From positions 54,914 to 118,913 of the forward strand of contig JAICJH010000012.1 in assembly GCA_025928545.1 (NCBI GenBank): a stretch of DNA of 64,000 nt, written 5' to 3'. The position numbers and the translations under genes were made by a program. Each line of letters starts with the position of its first letter. Within the stretch, counting starts at the first letter, position 1. This document shows, piece after piece, positions 17,718 to 25,600 of the stretch. The notes under the pieces were generated by a model. It was not told the DNA's origin, did not search any database, and saw only the letters and a list, made by a program, of their open reading frames with translations. Origin of the DNA: Bryobacteraceae bacterium (GTDB lineage Bacteria > Acidobacteriota > Terriglobia > Bryobacterales > Bryobacteraceae).

Positions 17718-19259
17718 TTAACTGAGTATATCCATAACTTCTGTGCGTAACCGTACAGCCGGATCCCCGAAGACAATATAGTTACGTGCGTCGTCGCGGG
17801 CAACCCACTGGATTGCCAATGCCTTCATTTTTTCCGGAGAAAGTACGCGGTCGCCATTCTGCACGTCCCGCATCAGGTCTGAAATTTCATGCGAGAGCGC
17901 GCCCCAGTTGGTATTGAATTTGTCGGTGGCATGGCCGATGCGAACCCCGCTCATCAGGTTATTCAGAATCATGCGGAAGTCACCGTTTTGCGCCGTGCCG
18001 TTATCGGATGCGAAAGAATAACCCCACGCACGGTCGATGTGGCCGACGACTGCCAGTGCGCCGCCATCGCTATGAGAAAGGAGTTTACGGGGCAGGCTGG
18101 AGAGTGAACTTTGGGATGCGATCGGCTTCTTCCCCTGTTTGGTGCGACTGAACGTATCGAATTCGGGCCAGCCCACTCCGTAACAGGCAAACATGAAATG
18201 GATCATGCCGTGAACTCTGGCGCTTTGATCGATGTCGGAAGCCGCAACAATCTGGTCGTCTGTGGCGGCAACTCCCTTGACCCATTCCTGACAGAGAAGC
18301 GCGCCGCGTTGGGCTGCGATTAAGCTGTCATCCGCCGGGTCATAAAATGAATTGCCATTGGCATCGCTCCGCATGACGGACTTTCCGTGTGAGCCGGTGA
18401 AGAGTAAAGCCGGGCGGCCTCCGGGAATATCGCCGCGCATGATTCTGAGCAGCGAGTCCTTATTGGCGCTGTCTCCGTTGCCTGTTCCGGCGCCTAAAAA
18501 AGCCTGGAGCGCGAAATTCTGTTTTCTGGCCTTGCCGATGCGGCTGTTGTCATCCGTTCCGTTTACCAGTGGATTGGCGACCTGTTCCGTCAGAAGCCTG
18601 GTTGCGTAATCGCCCTGATTGCAAGCGGCGAAGAACGCGACCTGCCGCGAGGTGGGCACGGTGGCGTCCTTCTCGTATTTGACAACCGAATCCGCATATT
18701 GGCGGAATTCATCGGGTGTGTCGAACCAGATGCGGCCCACGGCATAGAAGATGTCGAGTTCGTATTGAAATTCAAACGGGATGTCGAGCGGCGAGCCCAC
18801 GATCAAGACGTAGTAGGGAACCTTCCATGGTTCGGTGACGGTGCGGAGATCAGTATTGTGGCGGGTGAGCCAGGCTTTGGCGGATTCTCCGGTTACATAG
18901 TCGCCATCGAATTTGATGAAACGCCGCGGGTCCCGGACTTCCTCGTCAGCCGGCGGTTCCTGGACCTGCAACCTGCGCCATTCGATCAGAGGGTCGAGTG
19001 CATCTTTAATATCCTGGCTCACGCCTGGCGCAAACAGGACTGCCCAGCCGGATTCGTTGAGCTTGGCTGGATCGATCACGCTGTCGTCAACGCCCCAGTG
19101 GGCGGCGGCCTTGGCAGCTTTGAGGGCGATGGCGTCGGGGTCGACGTTTTCCGGCAGCGGCGGTGCGACGAGGAGCGCCTCGCGGTAGACGTCTTCCAGG
19201 ACAGAACCATCTTCGCGGACGCCGAATGGTACCGGTCCTGAAATGAAATCGTCAGTCAT
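17718..19259 (-). CDS. C25/caspase-fold (clan CD) cysteine peptidase
   Basis: Protein of 513 residues without a signal peptide. The likely catalytic dyad is His291 in ALLFTGSHGKSV and Cys359 in IHFMFACYGVG, each at the end of a hydrophobic strand as in gingipain/caspase-type enzymes. The C-terminus ends in YIVFGDPAVRLR, a pattern common in C25-like peptidases. The N-terminal 140 residues appear to be a separate domain of unknown role, followed by the parallel-strand element YYVLIVGSPLDIPF. The gasdermin-like gene begins 5 bases downstream, so the two are almost certainly co-expressed and this peptidase is a candidate activator or a second trigger. There is no obvious ribosome site before the ATG at 19259. 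Confidence 0.78.
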   Translation of the reverse strand: MTDDFISGPVPFGVREDGSVLEDVYREALLVAPPLPENVDPDAIALKAAKAAAHWGVDDSVIDPAKLNESGWAVLFAPGVSQDIKDALDPLIEWRRLQVQEPPADEEVRDPRRFIKFDGDYVTGESAKAWLTRHNTDLRTVTEPWKVPYYVLIVGSPLDIPFEFQYELDIFYAVGRIWFDTPDEFRQYADSVVKYEKDATVPTSRQVAFFAACNQGDYATRLLTEQVANPLVNGTDDNSRIGKARKQNFALQAFLGAGTGNGDSANKDSLLRIMRGDIPGGRPALLFTGSHGKSVMRSDANGNSFYDPADDSLIAAQRGALLCQEWVKGVAATDDQIVAASDIDQSARVHGMIHFMFACYGVGWPEFDTFSRTKQGKKPIASQSSLSSLPRKLLSHSDGGALAVVGHIDRAWGYSFASDNGTAQNGDFRMILNNLMSGVRIGHATDKFNTNWGALSHEISDLMRDVQNGDRVLSPEKMKALAIQWVARDDARNYIVFGDPAVRLRTEVMDILS

Positions 19260-19274
19260 GTTGGTTGGTTTTGA

Positions 19275-19329
19275 CAGGATGCGGAAAAACCCAAATAGCC
19301 GCCGATGAACGCAGATGGACGCCGATCAA
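19275..19329. repeat. Dispersed intergenic repeat, copy near the C25 protease gene
   Basis: Begins CAGGATGCGGAAAAACC and continues AAATAGCCGCCGATG, then related ACGC(A/C)GATG words. It matches, in the opposite orientation, the sequence at 45333-45386 over about 54 bases with few differences, and its core also occurs at 1549-1570. It lies in the 155-base gap between the repeat-peptide gene and the C25 protease gene, where the protease promoter or leader would be. Confidence 0.75.
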
Positions 19330-19350
19330 AAGTGAACCCATCCCACCAGG

Positions 19351-19406
19351 CCACTTGCTGACCCGCATGGCTCGAAAGATGCTGAGCCGCGCGCGTCAGC
19401 AAGTGG
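19351..19406. repeat. Large REP-like hairpin between repeat peptide and protease genes
   Basis: Arms CCACTTGCTGAC (19351-19362) and GTCAGCAAGTGG (19395-19406) are perfect 12-base inverted repeats. Inside them GGCTC (19369-19373) pairs with GAGCC (19384-19388), and most bases between the two stems can also pair. The structure lies 8 bases after the peptide's stop codon. There is no T-run after it on either strand, so it is not a normal intrinsic terminator. It resembles REP-type palindromes; it could act as a transcript-processing or attenuation site. Confidence 0.7.
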
Positions 19407-19414
19407 TCATTTCA

Positions 19415-19588
19415 CTAGCTGGCCGCCGCGCCGCCTGTTCCGCCATCGGAAAAGCTCGGTTTATCGTCAACGTCCGAAAAGCTGGGCTTATCGTCGACGT
19501 CCGAAAAGCTGGGCTTGTCGTCGACATCGGAAAAGCTCGGCTTATCGTCTGGTTCGGAACATCTCATATACTCTGTTTCTCTGTTCAT
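19415..19588 (-). CDS. 57-residue peptide with four DDKPSFSD repeats
   Basis: Starts with ATG at 19588 behind a strong AAAGGAG ribosome site that lies directly after the kinase stop codon. A longer reading from 19654 would run inside the kinase gene and has no such site. The leader is MNRETEYMRCSEP. Four copies of DDKPSFSD follow, joined by V, and the tail is GGTGGAAAS. At DNA level the repeat unit is 27 bases with mostly synonymous differences between copies, so the peptide repeat itself appears to be maintained. It has no signal peptide. I know no family for it. Possible roles, all inferred: substrate of the adjacent kinase (each repeat has two Ser beside acidic residues), protease target or decoy, or multi-core precursor peptide. 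Confidence 0.7.
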   Translation of the reverse strand: MNRETEYMRCSEPDDKPSFSDVDDKPSFSDVDDKPSFSDVDDKPSFSDGGTGGAAAS

Positions 19589-19610
19589 ACCTTCGATCTC
19601 CTTTATCCAA

Positions 19611-21767
19611 TCACTTACTCTTTGCTTCGATGGCGGCAAATCTCCGGTCGGCAATCAGTGCCGCCATTTCCGGGTTTCGTTTCAGTTGTTCCAGCGGATA
19701 CTTCTTTTCCAATGCCTTCCCGATCCATCGCAGAGCGTCATCCCTGTGATGGAGGAGTTCATAGCCTTCACCGGCGCGATAGAGAACGGTAGGATTATCG
19801 GGATCCAGAGCCGCGGCCTGCCGTAACAAGGGCAAGCTCTTGTCGCCCAGGCCAATCGTCGCATAATACGAACCGAGACGGGAGAGAACAGTTGCATCCT
19901 GCGGCTGCCGGGCTCGGTCTTCTTCCGCCAGTGCGATCGCCTTCATGTAGTTCTCGCGCGCCAGAACCTTGTCACCGGTTCGATCATAGACATACGCCAG
20001 ATTTGCAACCGTGAGGTAATTCGAGGGATTCAGTTTAACTGCCTTAAGGTAAAGATCGACAGCTTCCCGGTAGCTTCCTTCCTGTTGCAGCACGTTTCCC
20101 AGATTCGCAAAATAATTGTCGGCCGGATAGAGGTCGATCGCCTTATAATACGCTTTTTTTGCCTCTGCGGAATTGCCCAGCCGACGGTATGCGATCCCCA
20201 GGTTGTTCCACACCTTGGAATTATCCGGAGTCAGGCTTACCGCGAGTTTAAACTGATTCGCGGCTTCTTCAAAACGGCCGTTGGTGAGAAAGAAGTTCCC
20301 GAGCTGATTGGGCCAGCGCCAGTCCCGCGGCCCGAAGTCCTCGGCTTTCTGATACTCGGGCTCCACTTCCGCATTCCTTCCCTGTCTGATAAACAGTTCG
20401 GCGCGCGCCGCGATGGCCTCGGCATTCTTCTTATCTATACTCAGTGCCGCCTTGATCTCCTGCTCCGCCAAATCGTTTTTTGTAAGCAGCGTATAGAGCA
20501 TGCCGCGCGTCACATGAACCGACGCCAACTCCGGATCTATGCTCAGTGAACTTGAACACGCAGCCTGTATCTTGTCGACAAGCTCGGGTGATCCGAGGTC
20601 GCGATAGTTAATAAAATAAGCGCGGCAAAGTCCGGCAAAAGCCACGGCGTATCTGGGATCCGCAGTCACCACTTTCTGGAATCCGGCGATTGCTTTATCG
20701 AGATTGCCTGGAATGTAGTATTTGTCGAGATAGCTTTGCGCTGTGAAATAAGCTGCATCCGAACCGCCGGCTGACGCTGCCGCCGAACCTTTCGGCAACA
20801 ACCCGCGCACGGGAAACCACAAGGCCGCTCCCAGAATTCCCAGCGCAGGCACTGCCATCCACCAGTGAAATCGTTTTCCGCCGGGCACCGCATTTGCGGA
20901 CACCATAGTTTGCGTGGAACCTGAACCTAAGCTGTCTGAAAGCGCCGAAAGCATTTGTCCCGCGCTCTGAAAACGTTCCGCCGGATTCTTGCGGGTGGCC
21001 GTTTCAATAGCCTGCACCAGCTTTTCGGGCAAATCGGCGCGGTCGTCGTACAGGGAGCGCCGTTTGTTGGTTTCATGCTGCGCGGTGAATTCCGGCAGGG
21101 TCGGGGCATCCACCGGATATTTCGTCGTCAACAGGTGATACAGCAACACTCCCAACGCATAGATGTCGCTGGCAACGGAGGCCTGTCCCCCGGTAAATAA
21201 CTCCGGCGCCATGTAGGTAGGGGTGCCGCCCAGATGGTGGTGTACCTGTTCTTCCAGCGAGAGCCCGAAATCCATCAGGAGAATGCGGCCGCCCTCTTCT
21301 CGCATGGCGTTGCTGGCTTTGATGTCGCGATGCAGCAATCCAGCGGTATGTACGGCGCTGACCGCTTTGCAAAGGTCGATTCCGACCAGCGCAGCTTCAC
21401 GGGGGCCGAACGGGCCCTGCATCGCGAGAAGTTGAGTCAGGGTGTGGCCGCGTACAAAATCGCTCCAGAAGCCGACGCGGCCGTCATGCGTGTCGACACC
21501 GTAAACCGACACGACGTTCGGATGCCGAACCTTGGCCAGCAAACGCGCCTCGCGCAGGATCTCCTTGTGCTGATCGGCCTGGCTTGAAACACGAGGAAGC
21601 AGCACCTTGAGCGCGACCTCGCGCTGCAAGACGGTATCGAACGCGCGATATACCTCACCGAATCCGCCGGCGCCAACCTGCTCGAGGATCTGAAACGGTC
21701 CCCAGACTTTCAGCGGCTGCTTTCCGTACTGAGGATCGCCCTCGTGAATTGTGAGGGTGTTATCCAT
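19611..21767 (-). CDS. Membrane Ser/Thr protein kinase with TPR domain
   Basis: Protein of 718 residues. The N-terminal Hanks-type kinase has the Gly loop VGAGGFGEVYRAF, Lys54 in VALKVL, HRD at 146-148 (LLHRDIKASN), DFG at 166-168 and the APEL segment, so it should be active. One membrane helix follows (about 301-322), then a C-terminal part built from several tetratricopeptide repeats (for example VWNNLGIAYRRLGNSAEAKKAYYKA and PTVLYRAGEGYELLHHRDDALRW). Such kinase-TM-TPR proteins are common in Acidobacteria. It is the first gene of the gasdermin block. It begins 29 bases after the truB stop, with a short AT-rich stretch containing a TATAG/CTATA inverted repeat (21785-21801). The downstream peptide gene is 22 bases away. 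Confidence 0.93.
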   Translation of the reverse strand: MDNTLTIHEGDPQYGKQPLKVWGPFQILEQVGAGGFGEVYRAFDTVLQREVALKVLLPRVSSQADQHKEILREARLLAKVRHPNVVSVYGVDTHDGRVGFWSDFVRGHTLTQLLAMQGPFGPREAALVGIDLCKAVSAVHTAGLLHRDIKASNAMREEGGRILLMDFGLSLEEQVHHHLGGTPTYMAPELFTGGQASVASDIYALGVLLYHLLTTKYPVDAPTLPEFTAQHETNKRRSLYDDRADLPEKLVQAIETATRKNPAERFQSAGQMLSALSDSLGSGSTQTMVSANAVPGGKRFHWWMAVPALGILGAALWFPVRGLLPKGSAAASAGGSDAAYFTAQSYLDKYYIPGNLDKAIAGFQKVVTADPRYAVAFAGLCRAYFINYRDLGSPELVDKIQAACSSSLSIDPELASVHVTRGMLYTLLTKNDLAEQEIKAALSIDKKNAEAIAARAELFIRQGRNAEVEPEYQKAEDFGPRDWRWPNQLGNFFLTNGRFEEAANQFKLAVSLTPDNSKVWNNLGIAYRRLGNSAEAKKAYYKAIDLYPADNYFANLGNVLQQEGSYREAVDLYLKAVKLNPSNYLTVANLAYVYDRTGDKVLARENYMKAIALAEEDRARQPQDATVLSRLGSYYATIGLGDKSLPLLRQAAALDPDNPTVLYRAGEGYELLHHRDDALRWIGKALEKKYPLEQLKRNPEMAALIADRRFAAIEAKSK

Positions 21768-21796
21768 GTTCCGCCATCACGACGTATAGCTATTCA

Positions 21797-22699
21797 CTAT
21801 AAGCTAAAAACCACCACCGGGTGATAAATATGGGGTAATGCAATACGGCCGATGGCGACCAGCGACCCATCGGGGCCGATTGCTTTCACGTGTTCCGAGC
21901 CCGGGTTGGCGCGGAAAGCCGAAACGCTGAAGTCGCGCCCCTGACGGATCTGGCGGGCCGTCAAATCGTCGATCTGTACGCCAGGGAACTCGGGCAGGAG
22001 CTGCGCCATGGGCAGGAGGGCCTGGTGTAAGCGGTCCTCGCCCTTCAGCTTTTGCAGCTCTTCGAGCGAATGTGCGTCTTCCAGGCGAAATGCGCCGGAT
22101 GCTGTGCGTACTAACTGTTCCACATGCGCGCCGCACCCGAGAGCCATACCAAGTTCGTGCGCAATCGACCGGATATAAGTGCCGGGGGAACACCGGACGC
22201 GGAGACGCGTTCGGTCGCTGTCGAGACCGAGCAGGGTTAATTCGTAAATCGAGACAGGAACGGGGGCCAGTTCCACCGGCAGGTTCTTGCGCGCGAGCTT
22301 ATATGCCGGAACCCCGCCGATCTTCTTCGCCGAAACCGGCGGCGGCATCTGCGATATATCGCCGCGCATGTGCGCCAGGCATGCTTCCACCTGTTCGGCG
22401 GTGATATTGACGTCCACGGGCGTGGTTACCGGATCGCCTTCGCGATCATAAGTGGTGGTGGCAAAGCCGAAGCGCACTTCAGCCTCGTAGGCTTTTTCCG
22501 ATTTTTCGAAGTAGCGGGCGAGCCGTGTACACTGGCCCACCATCACGGGCAAAACCCCGGTGGCGATCGGGTCCAGAGTCCCCAGGTGCCCGACGCTTTT
22601 GGTGCCCGCGATGCCGCGCATTTTCGCCACAACGTCGTGTGAAGTCCAGCCGGTGGGTTTGTTCACGACGATGACGCCGTCCAGATTTTGTCCGTTCAC
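21797..22699 (-). CDS. truB: tRNA pseudouridine-55 synthase
   Basis: Isomerises U55 in the T-loop of tRNAs. The protein of 300 residues begins GVIVVNKPTGWTSHDVV and carries the catalytic Asp in GHLGTLDPIATGVLPV. The YEAEVRFGFATTTYDREGD and RVRCSPGTYIRSIAHELG motifs are also typical. A short PUA-like C-terminal end is present. Its start codon overlaps the last base of the upstream M28 gene, suggesting coupled translation. Confidence 0.97.
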   Translation of the reverse strand: MNGQNLDGVIVVNKPTGWTSHDVVAKMRGIAGTKSVGHLGTLDPIATGVLPVMVGQCTRLARYFEKSEKAYEAEVRFGFATTTYDREGDPVTTPVDVNITAEQVEACLAHMRGDISQMPPPVSAKKIGGVPAYKLARKNLPVELAPVPVSIYELTLLGLDSDRTRLRVRCSPGTYIRSIAHELGMALGCGAHVEQLVRTASGAFRLEDAHSLEELQKLKGEDRLHQALLPMAQLLPEFPGVQIDDLTARQIRQGRDFSVSAFRANPGSEHVKAIGPDGSLVAIGRIALPHIYHPVVVFSL

Positions 22700-23589
22700 T
22701 ATGGTTTTTCCGCTTCCAGTTCGGGAATGACGCGCATCAGAACATTACCGATGATTTCGAAGCTGCGCGGTCCCAGCTTATCCATCGTGTCCTGCGGAGT
22801 GTGCCAGTAAGCGTTGCGGGGGCCGTAGTTGAAATCGATGATGTCGAGCGCGCGCACCCCGGCTTCAAGAAAGGGAAGATGGTCGTCTTCCACGGTGCTG
22901 GGCTGGCGGAGGAATTGGCCGGAATACCCAAGGGCATCCGCGCTATCCCAGACCAGCTTGCGCAGCGATGCCGAGGATGAGTATTCATCCACGATGTCCA
23001 GATCCTTGTCGCCTGTCATATCCACATTGATCAGGGCCTTGAGCCGGCGGTTCGTGCCGTCGGCGCTCCATTTCTGTGCGAGGTGACGGCTGCCGTAAAC
23101 GCTGTCGGTCGAAGTCCAGTCGCGCACGGCTTCTTCTCCATCGAAGAAAACCAGGTACAGGTCGTCGACGCGAGGACGGCCTTTCAATACTTCCGCGAGT
23201 TCGAGAAGGATTCCGGTGGACGAGCCTCCGTCATTGGCGCCGACGAAGTTCGTCATTTTCTTGGTGTCGAAGTGCCCCGTTATCGCAATGGCGCGGCCCG
23301 ATTTTCCAGGGAACTTCGCGATGATGTTTTCCATCGCCACCGGCCCATCGGGAGTCTGGACTGTGAACGCATCGGACGAAACCTCACACCCGCAGCCAGC
23401 CAACTGCGCGTGGATGAACGCCCGCAACTTCGTGTTCGCGGCGCTTCCCGAGGGGCGAGGGCCAAAAGCAACCGCTTTCCCGGTGAGGTTGAGGGCTGCG
23501 GCGCCGCTGAAGTTCTTCGCCGCGGGTTGCGATAAACAAAGTAGCGGAAGCGCACAGATCGCGAGAAATCCAAAACAAACTCGGTTCAT
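22699..23589 (-). CDS. Secreted M28-family protein resembling glutaminyl-peptide cyclotransferase
   Basis: Exported zinc enzyme of 296 residues from the ATG at 23589 (MNRVCFGFLAICALPLLCLS, a Sec signal). An upstream TTG at 23616 is possible but has no ribosome site. Zinc-binding stretches are visible: ITGHFDTKK, GANDGGSSTGILLELAEVL, VFFDGEEAV and DDHLPFLEAGV. The segment FFDGEEAVRDW followed by DSVYGSRHLAQK is close to glutaminyl cyclases, which turn N-terminal Gln into pyroglutamate, more than to ordinary aminopeptidases. I prefer the cyclotransferase reading but an M28 aminopeptidase cannot be ruled out. It sits directly before truB. Confidence 0.8.
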   Translation of the reverse strand: MNRVCFGFLAICALPLLCLSQPAAKNFSGAAALNLTGKAVAFGPRPSGSAANTKLRAFIHAQLAGCGCEVSSDAFTVQTPDGPVAMENIIAKFPGKSGRAIAITGHFDTKKMTNFVGANDGGSSTGILLELAEVLKGRPRVDDLYLVFFDGEEAVRDWTSTDSVYGSRHLAQKWSADGTNRRLKALINVDMTGDKDLDIVDEYSSSASLRKLVWDSADALGYSGQFLRQPSTVEDDHLPFLEAGVRALDIIDFNYGPRNAYWHTPQDTMDKLGPRSFEIIGNVLMRVIPELEAEKP

Positions 23590-23781
23590 GTTTTTGTATT
23601 CTTTCAGGGTACTCAAAAGGGAAGGGGGACGATTTCGGGTGGCTCTTCCCAGCGGGGTAAAAATCCGATCATATCAGCCAACTCCCTACCCCGTAACAAC
23701 TTGCTGCCATTATGTTGTAATATAACTGGAAAGAGTCTGGAGGGATTGTCGGGATTTTGAGTACCTGAGGAAGGAACGGAA

Positions 23782-24654
23782 TTGGCAGCGAAAGGTATCG
23801 GCGACGAACTTCGGCGGGAACGGCTGCGCCAGGGGCTCACCCTGGATGCCATCTCCGGGCGCACCAAAATCTCCCTTCGCTCACTGGAAGCGATTGAAGC
23901 CGATGCTTTTGACCGTCTTCCCGGCCTCGTGTTCACCCGCAATTTCGTCCGGCTTTACGCCCTTGATCTCAAGATGGAACCGGATGGGCTGTTAGACCGG
24001 CTTCCGAGGTTCAATATTGAGGCAGCCCCCTTGCCAGACCCGCCAGCGCGGACAGGCCGAACACAATGGGATCCTCGTCTGACGGCGGCACTGGTATCGG
24101 CGCTCTGGCTTGTGACCGCCGGCGCGGCCGGTTCCGGCGCCTGGTATTACTACAATCACTACGGTCGGCATCTGCTAACCGCCGTGGCTGCCGCTCCGGC
24201 TCCGAAACCCGCGAATCCGGTATCGTCGGTCAAGCCAGCTGCGGTTACGCCAGCTGCCGTTACCCCAGCTGAGCCACCTCAGGTACCTTCCACATCACCG
24301 GCAACGGACAAAATCACACCCGCTCCGCGTTCAAACGAGGCGCCGCCAACGCAAGCTTTTGACAACAGCCGGCCCGTGCAGGTGATTCTGACGGCACGCG
24401 ATGTAGTGTGGGTTCAGGTGAGCGCGGATGGCAAAACGGCGTTCGTGGGCACGCTGCATCCCAACGATACCCGCAGCGTTGCCGCGGATGCGCAGGTGAA
24501 AATTCTTACGGGGAACGCCGGTGGCCTGGATATTTCACTGAATGGCAGACCGCTTGATCCTCTTGGACCGAAAGGCCAGACCCGCACGGTCAGGTTGACG
24601 GCGGCAGGTCCACAGTTTGGGCCGCAAAATCCGCCCGTTTCTTCTCCGCTCTAG
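23782..24654 (+). CDS. RodZ-like membrane protein (HTH_25 + TM + DUF4115)
   Basis: Protein of 290 residues starting with TTG at 23782 behind GAGGAAGGAA. Residues 1-75 are a helix-turn-helix of the RodZ type (IGDELRRERLRQGLTLDAISGRTKIS, LEAIEADAFDRLPG, FTRNFVRLYA). A single membrane helix follows (about 98-118), then a Pro/Ala/Thr-rich linker and a C-terminal beta domain (VQVILTARDVVWVQVSADGK) matching the DUF4115 domain of RodZ. RodZ links the MreB cytoskeleton to the wall machinery and shapes the cell. The linker is long but otherwise the layout is standard. Its last 65 bases overlap the convergent pgsA gene. Confidence 0.85.
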   Translation: MAAKGIGDELRRERLRQGLTLDAISGRTKISLRSLEAIEADAFDRLPGLVFTRNFVRLYALDLKMEPDGLLDRLPRFNIEAAPLPDPPARTGRTQWDPRLTAALVSALWLVTAGAAGSGAWYYYNHYGRHLLTAVAAAPAPKPANPVSSVKPAAVTPAAVTPAEPPQVPSTSPATDKITPAPRSNEAPPTQAFDNSRPVQVILTARDVVWVQVSADGKTAFVGTLHPNDTRSVAADAQVKILTGNAGGLDISLNGRPLDPLGPKGQTRTVRLTAAGPQFGPQNPPVSSPL

Positions 24655-25312
24655 CCTGACGCCGCTCCAGCATCGCATCCCGCTTCTCAGCAAATAAGGC
24701 GCGCCTGCGTTGCCGGTCCGCCGCCAATAACTCCGCGCGCCGGCGCTGTTTGATATTGGTATCGAGCATGCGCCAAAACCGCGCAAAATAAGCAATTGCC
24801 GACCAGGTGGAGAACAACACGACAACGTACAGCGACAAATCTGCCAGAGCTGCGATCTTCGGCTGCCGCACGCCGATCATCAGCAGGGAAATGGCAATCA
24901 CCTGAAAAACTGTTTTCGTTTTACCCAATTCACTGGCGCTGATGGTGAAACCCTCGGTTGCCGCGATACTGCGTAATCCGGATACGGCAAACTCGCGCCC
25001 GATCAGCAGAATCACCAGCCAGGCGGGAACTACCTTTTCCTGCACGAGGGCAATGAGAGCCGCCGAAACCAGCAGCTTGTCGGCGATAGGATCAAGCAGC
25101 GTTCCAATCGTGGTCACCTGCTTCCAGCGCCTGGCGAGATATCCATCCAGTAAATCTGTGGCAGCTGCGACCCAAAAAATCATCAGGGCGATGAGATCGT
25201 TGTTAACGACCGCGCCGTTGAAATGGAGCTGTATCCTTTCCTGAACGAGGACAGCTACCAGCAGCGGTACAAAGAAGATCCGCGCGAGGGTCAGACTGTT
25301 TGGGATATTCAT
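24590..25312 (-). CDS. pgsA: CDP-diacylglycerol-glycerol-3-phosphate 3-phosphatidyltransferase
   Basis: Integral membrane enzyme that makes phosphatidylglycerolphosphate. The CDP-alcohol transferase signature is complete: DLLDGYLAR at residues 53-61, then Gly70, Asp74 and Asp78 in IGTLLDPIADK. The start MNIPNSLTLARIFFVPLLV is typical. At 240 residues it is about 50 longer than usual. The extension is a highly charged, Arg/Lys-rich helical tail (KQRRRAELLAADRQRRR and beyond), part of which is encoded in the region overlapping the RodZ-like gene. Confidence 0.93.
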   Translation of the reverse strand: MNIPNSLTLARIFFVPLLVAVLVQERIQLHFNGAVVNNDLIALMIFWVAAATDLLDGYLARRWKQVTTIGTLLDPIADKLLVSAALIALVQEKVVPAWLVILLIGREFAVSGLRSIAATEGFTISASELGKTKTVFQVIAISLLMIGVRQPKIAALADLSLYVVVLFSTWSAIAYFARFWRMLDTNIKQRRRAELLAADRQRRRALFAEKRDAMLERRQARAEKKRADFAAQTVDLPPST

Positions 25313-25600
25313 TACGTTCTAAAAGGGTTACCTTCAGCTTGCCCCGCTCGCTCTGGACGAAATCAAGCCGACTGTGGAAATCGTATCGAATTCCGAGCTA
25401 AAAAGCCAGCAAGAATTAAAACCGTTGCACTTTCATGTCAGGCGTGCTAAACCGTTCATGACAACGGGCTTAATCGGATTGCTGCATTGCGGTTCAATAC
25501 ACGAGAACCCCTTTTGTAATAAGCACTTGGCAGCTTGACCGAGCAGTTTCTCACAGAATTTTCCACAGGCTGGACAGCCTTCTGCAAGACTGCAACCCCC

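Noticed and set aside
19430..19550. Regular 27-base repeats that could suggest a CRISPR array
   Set aside because: The repeats are directly joined with no spacers and are in frame, coding for DDKPSFSDV in a peptide with its own ribosome site.
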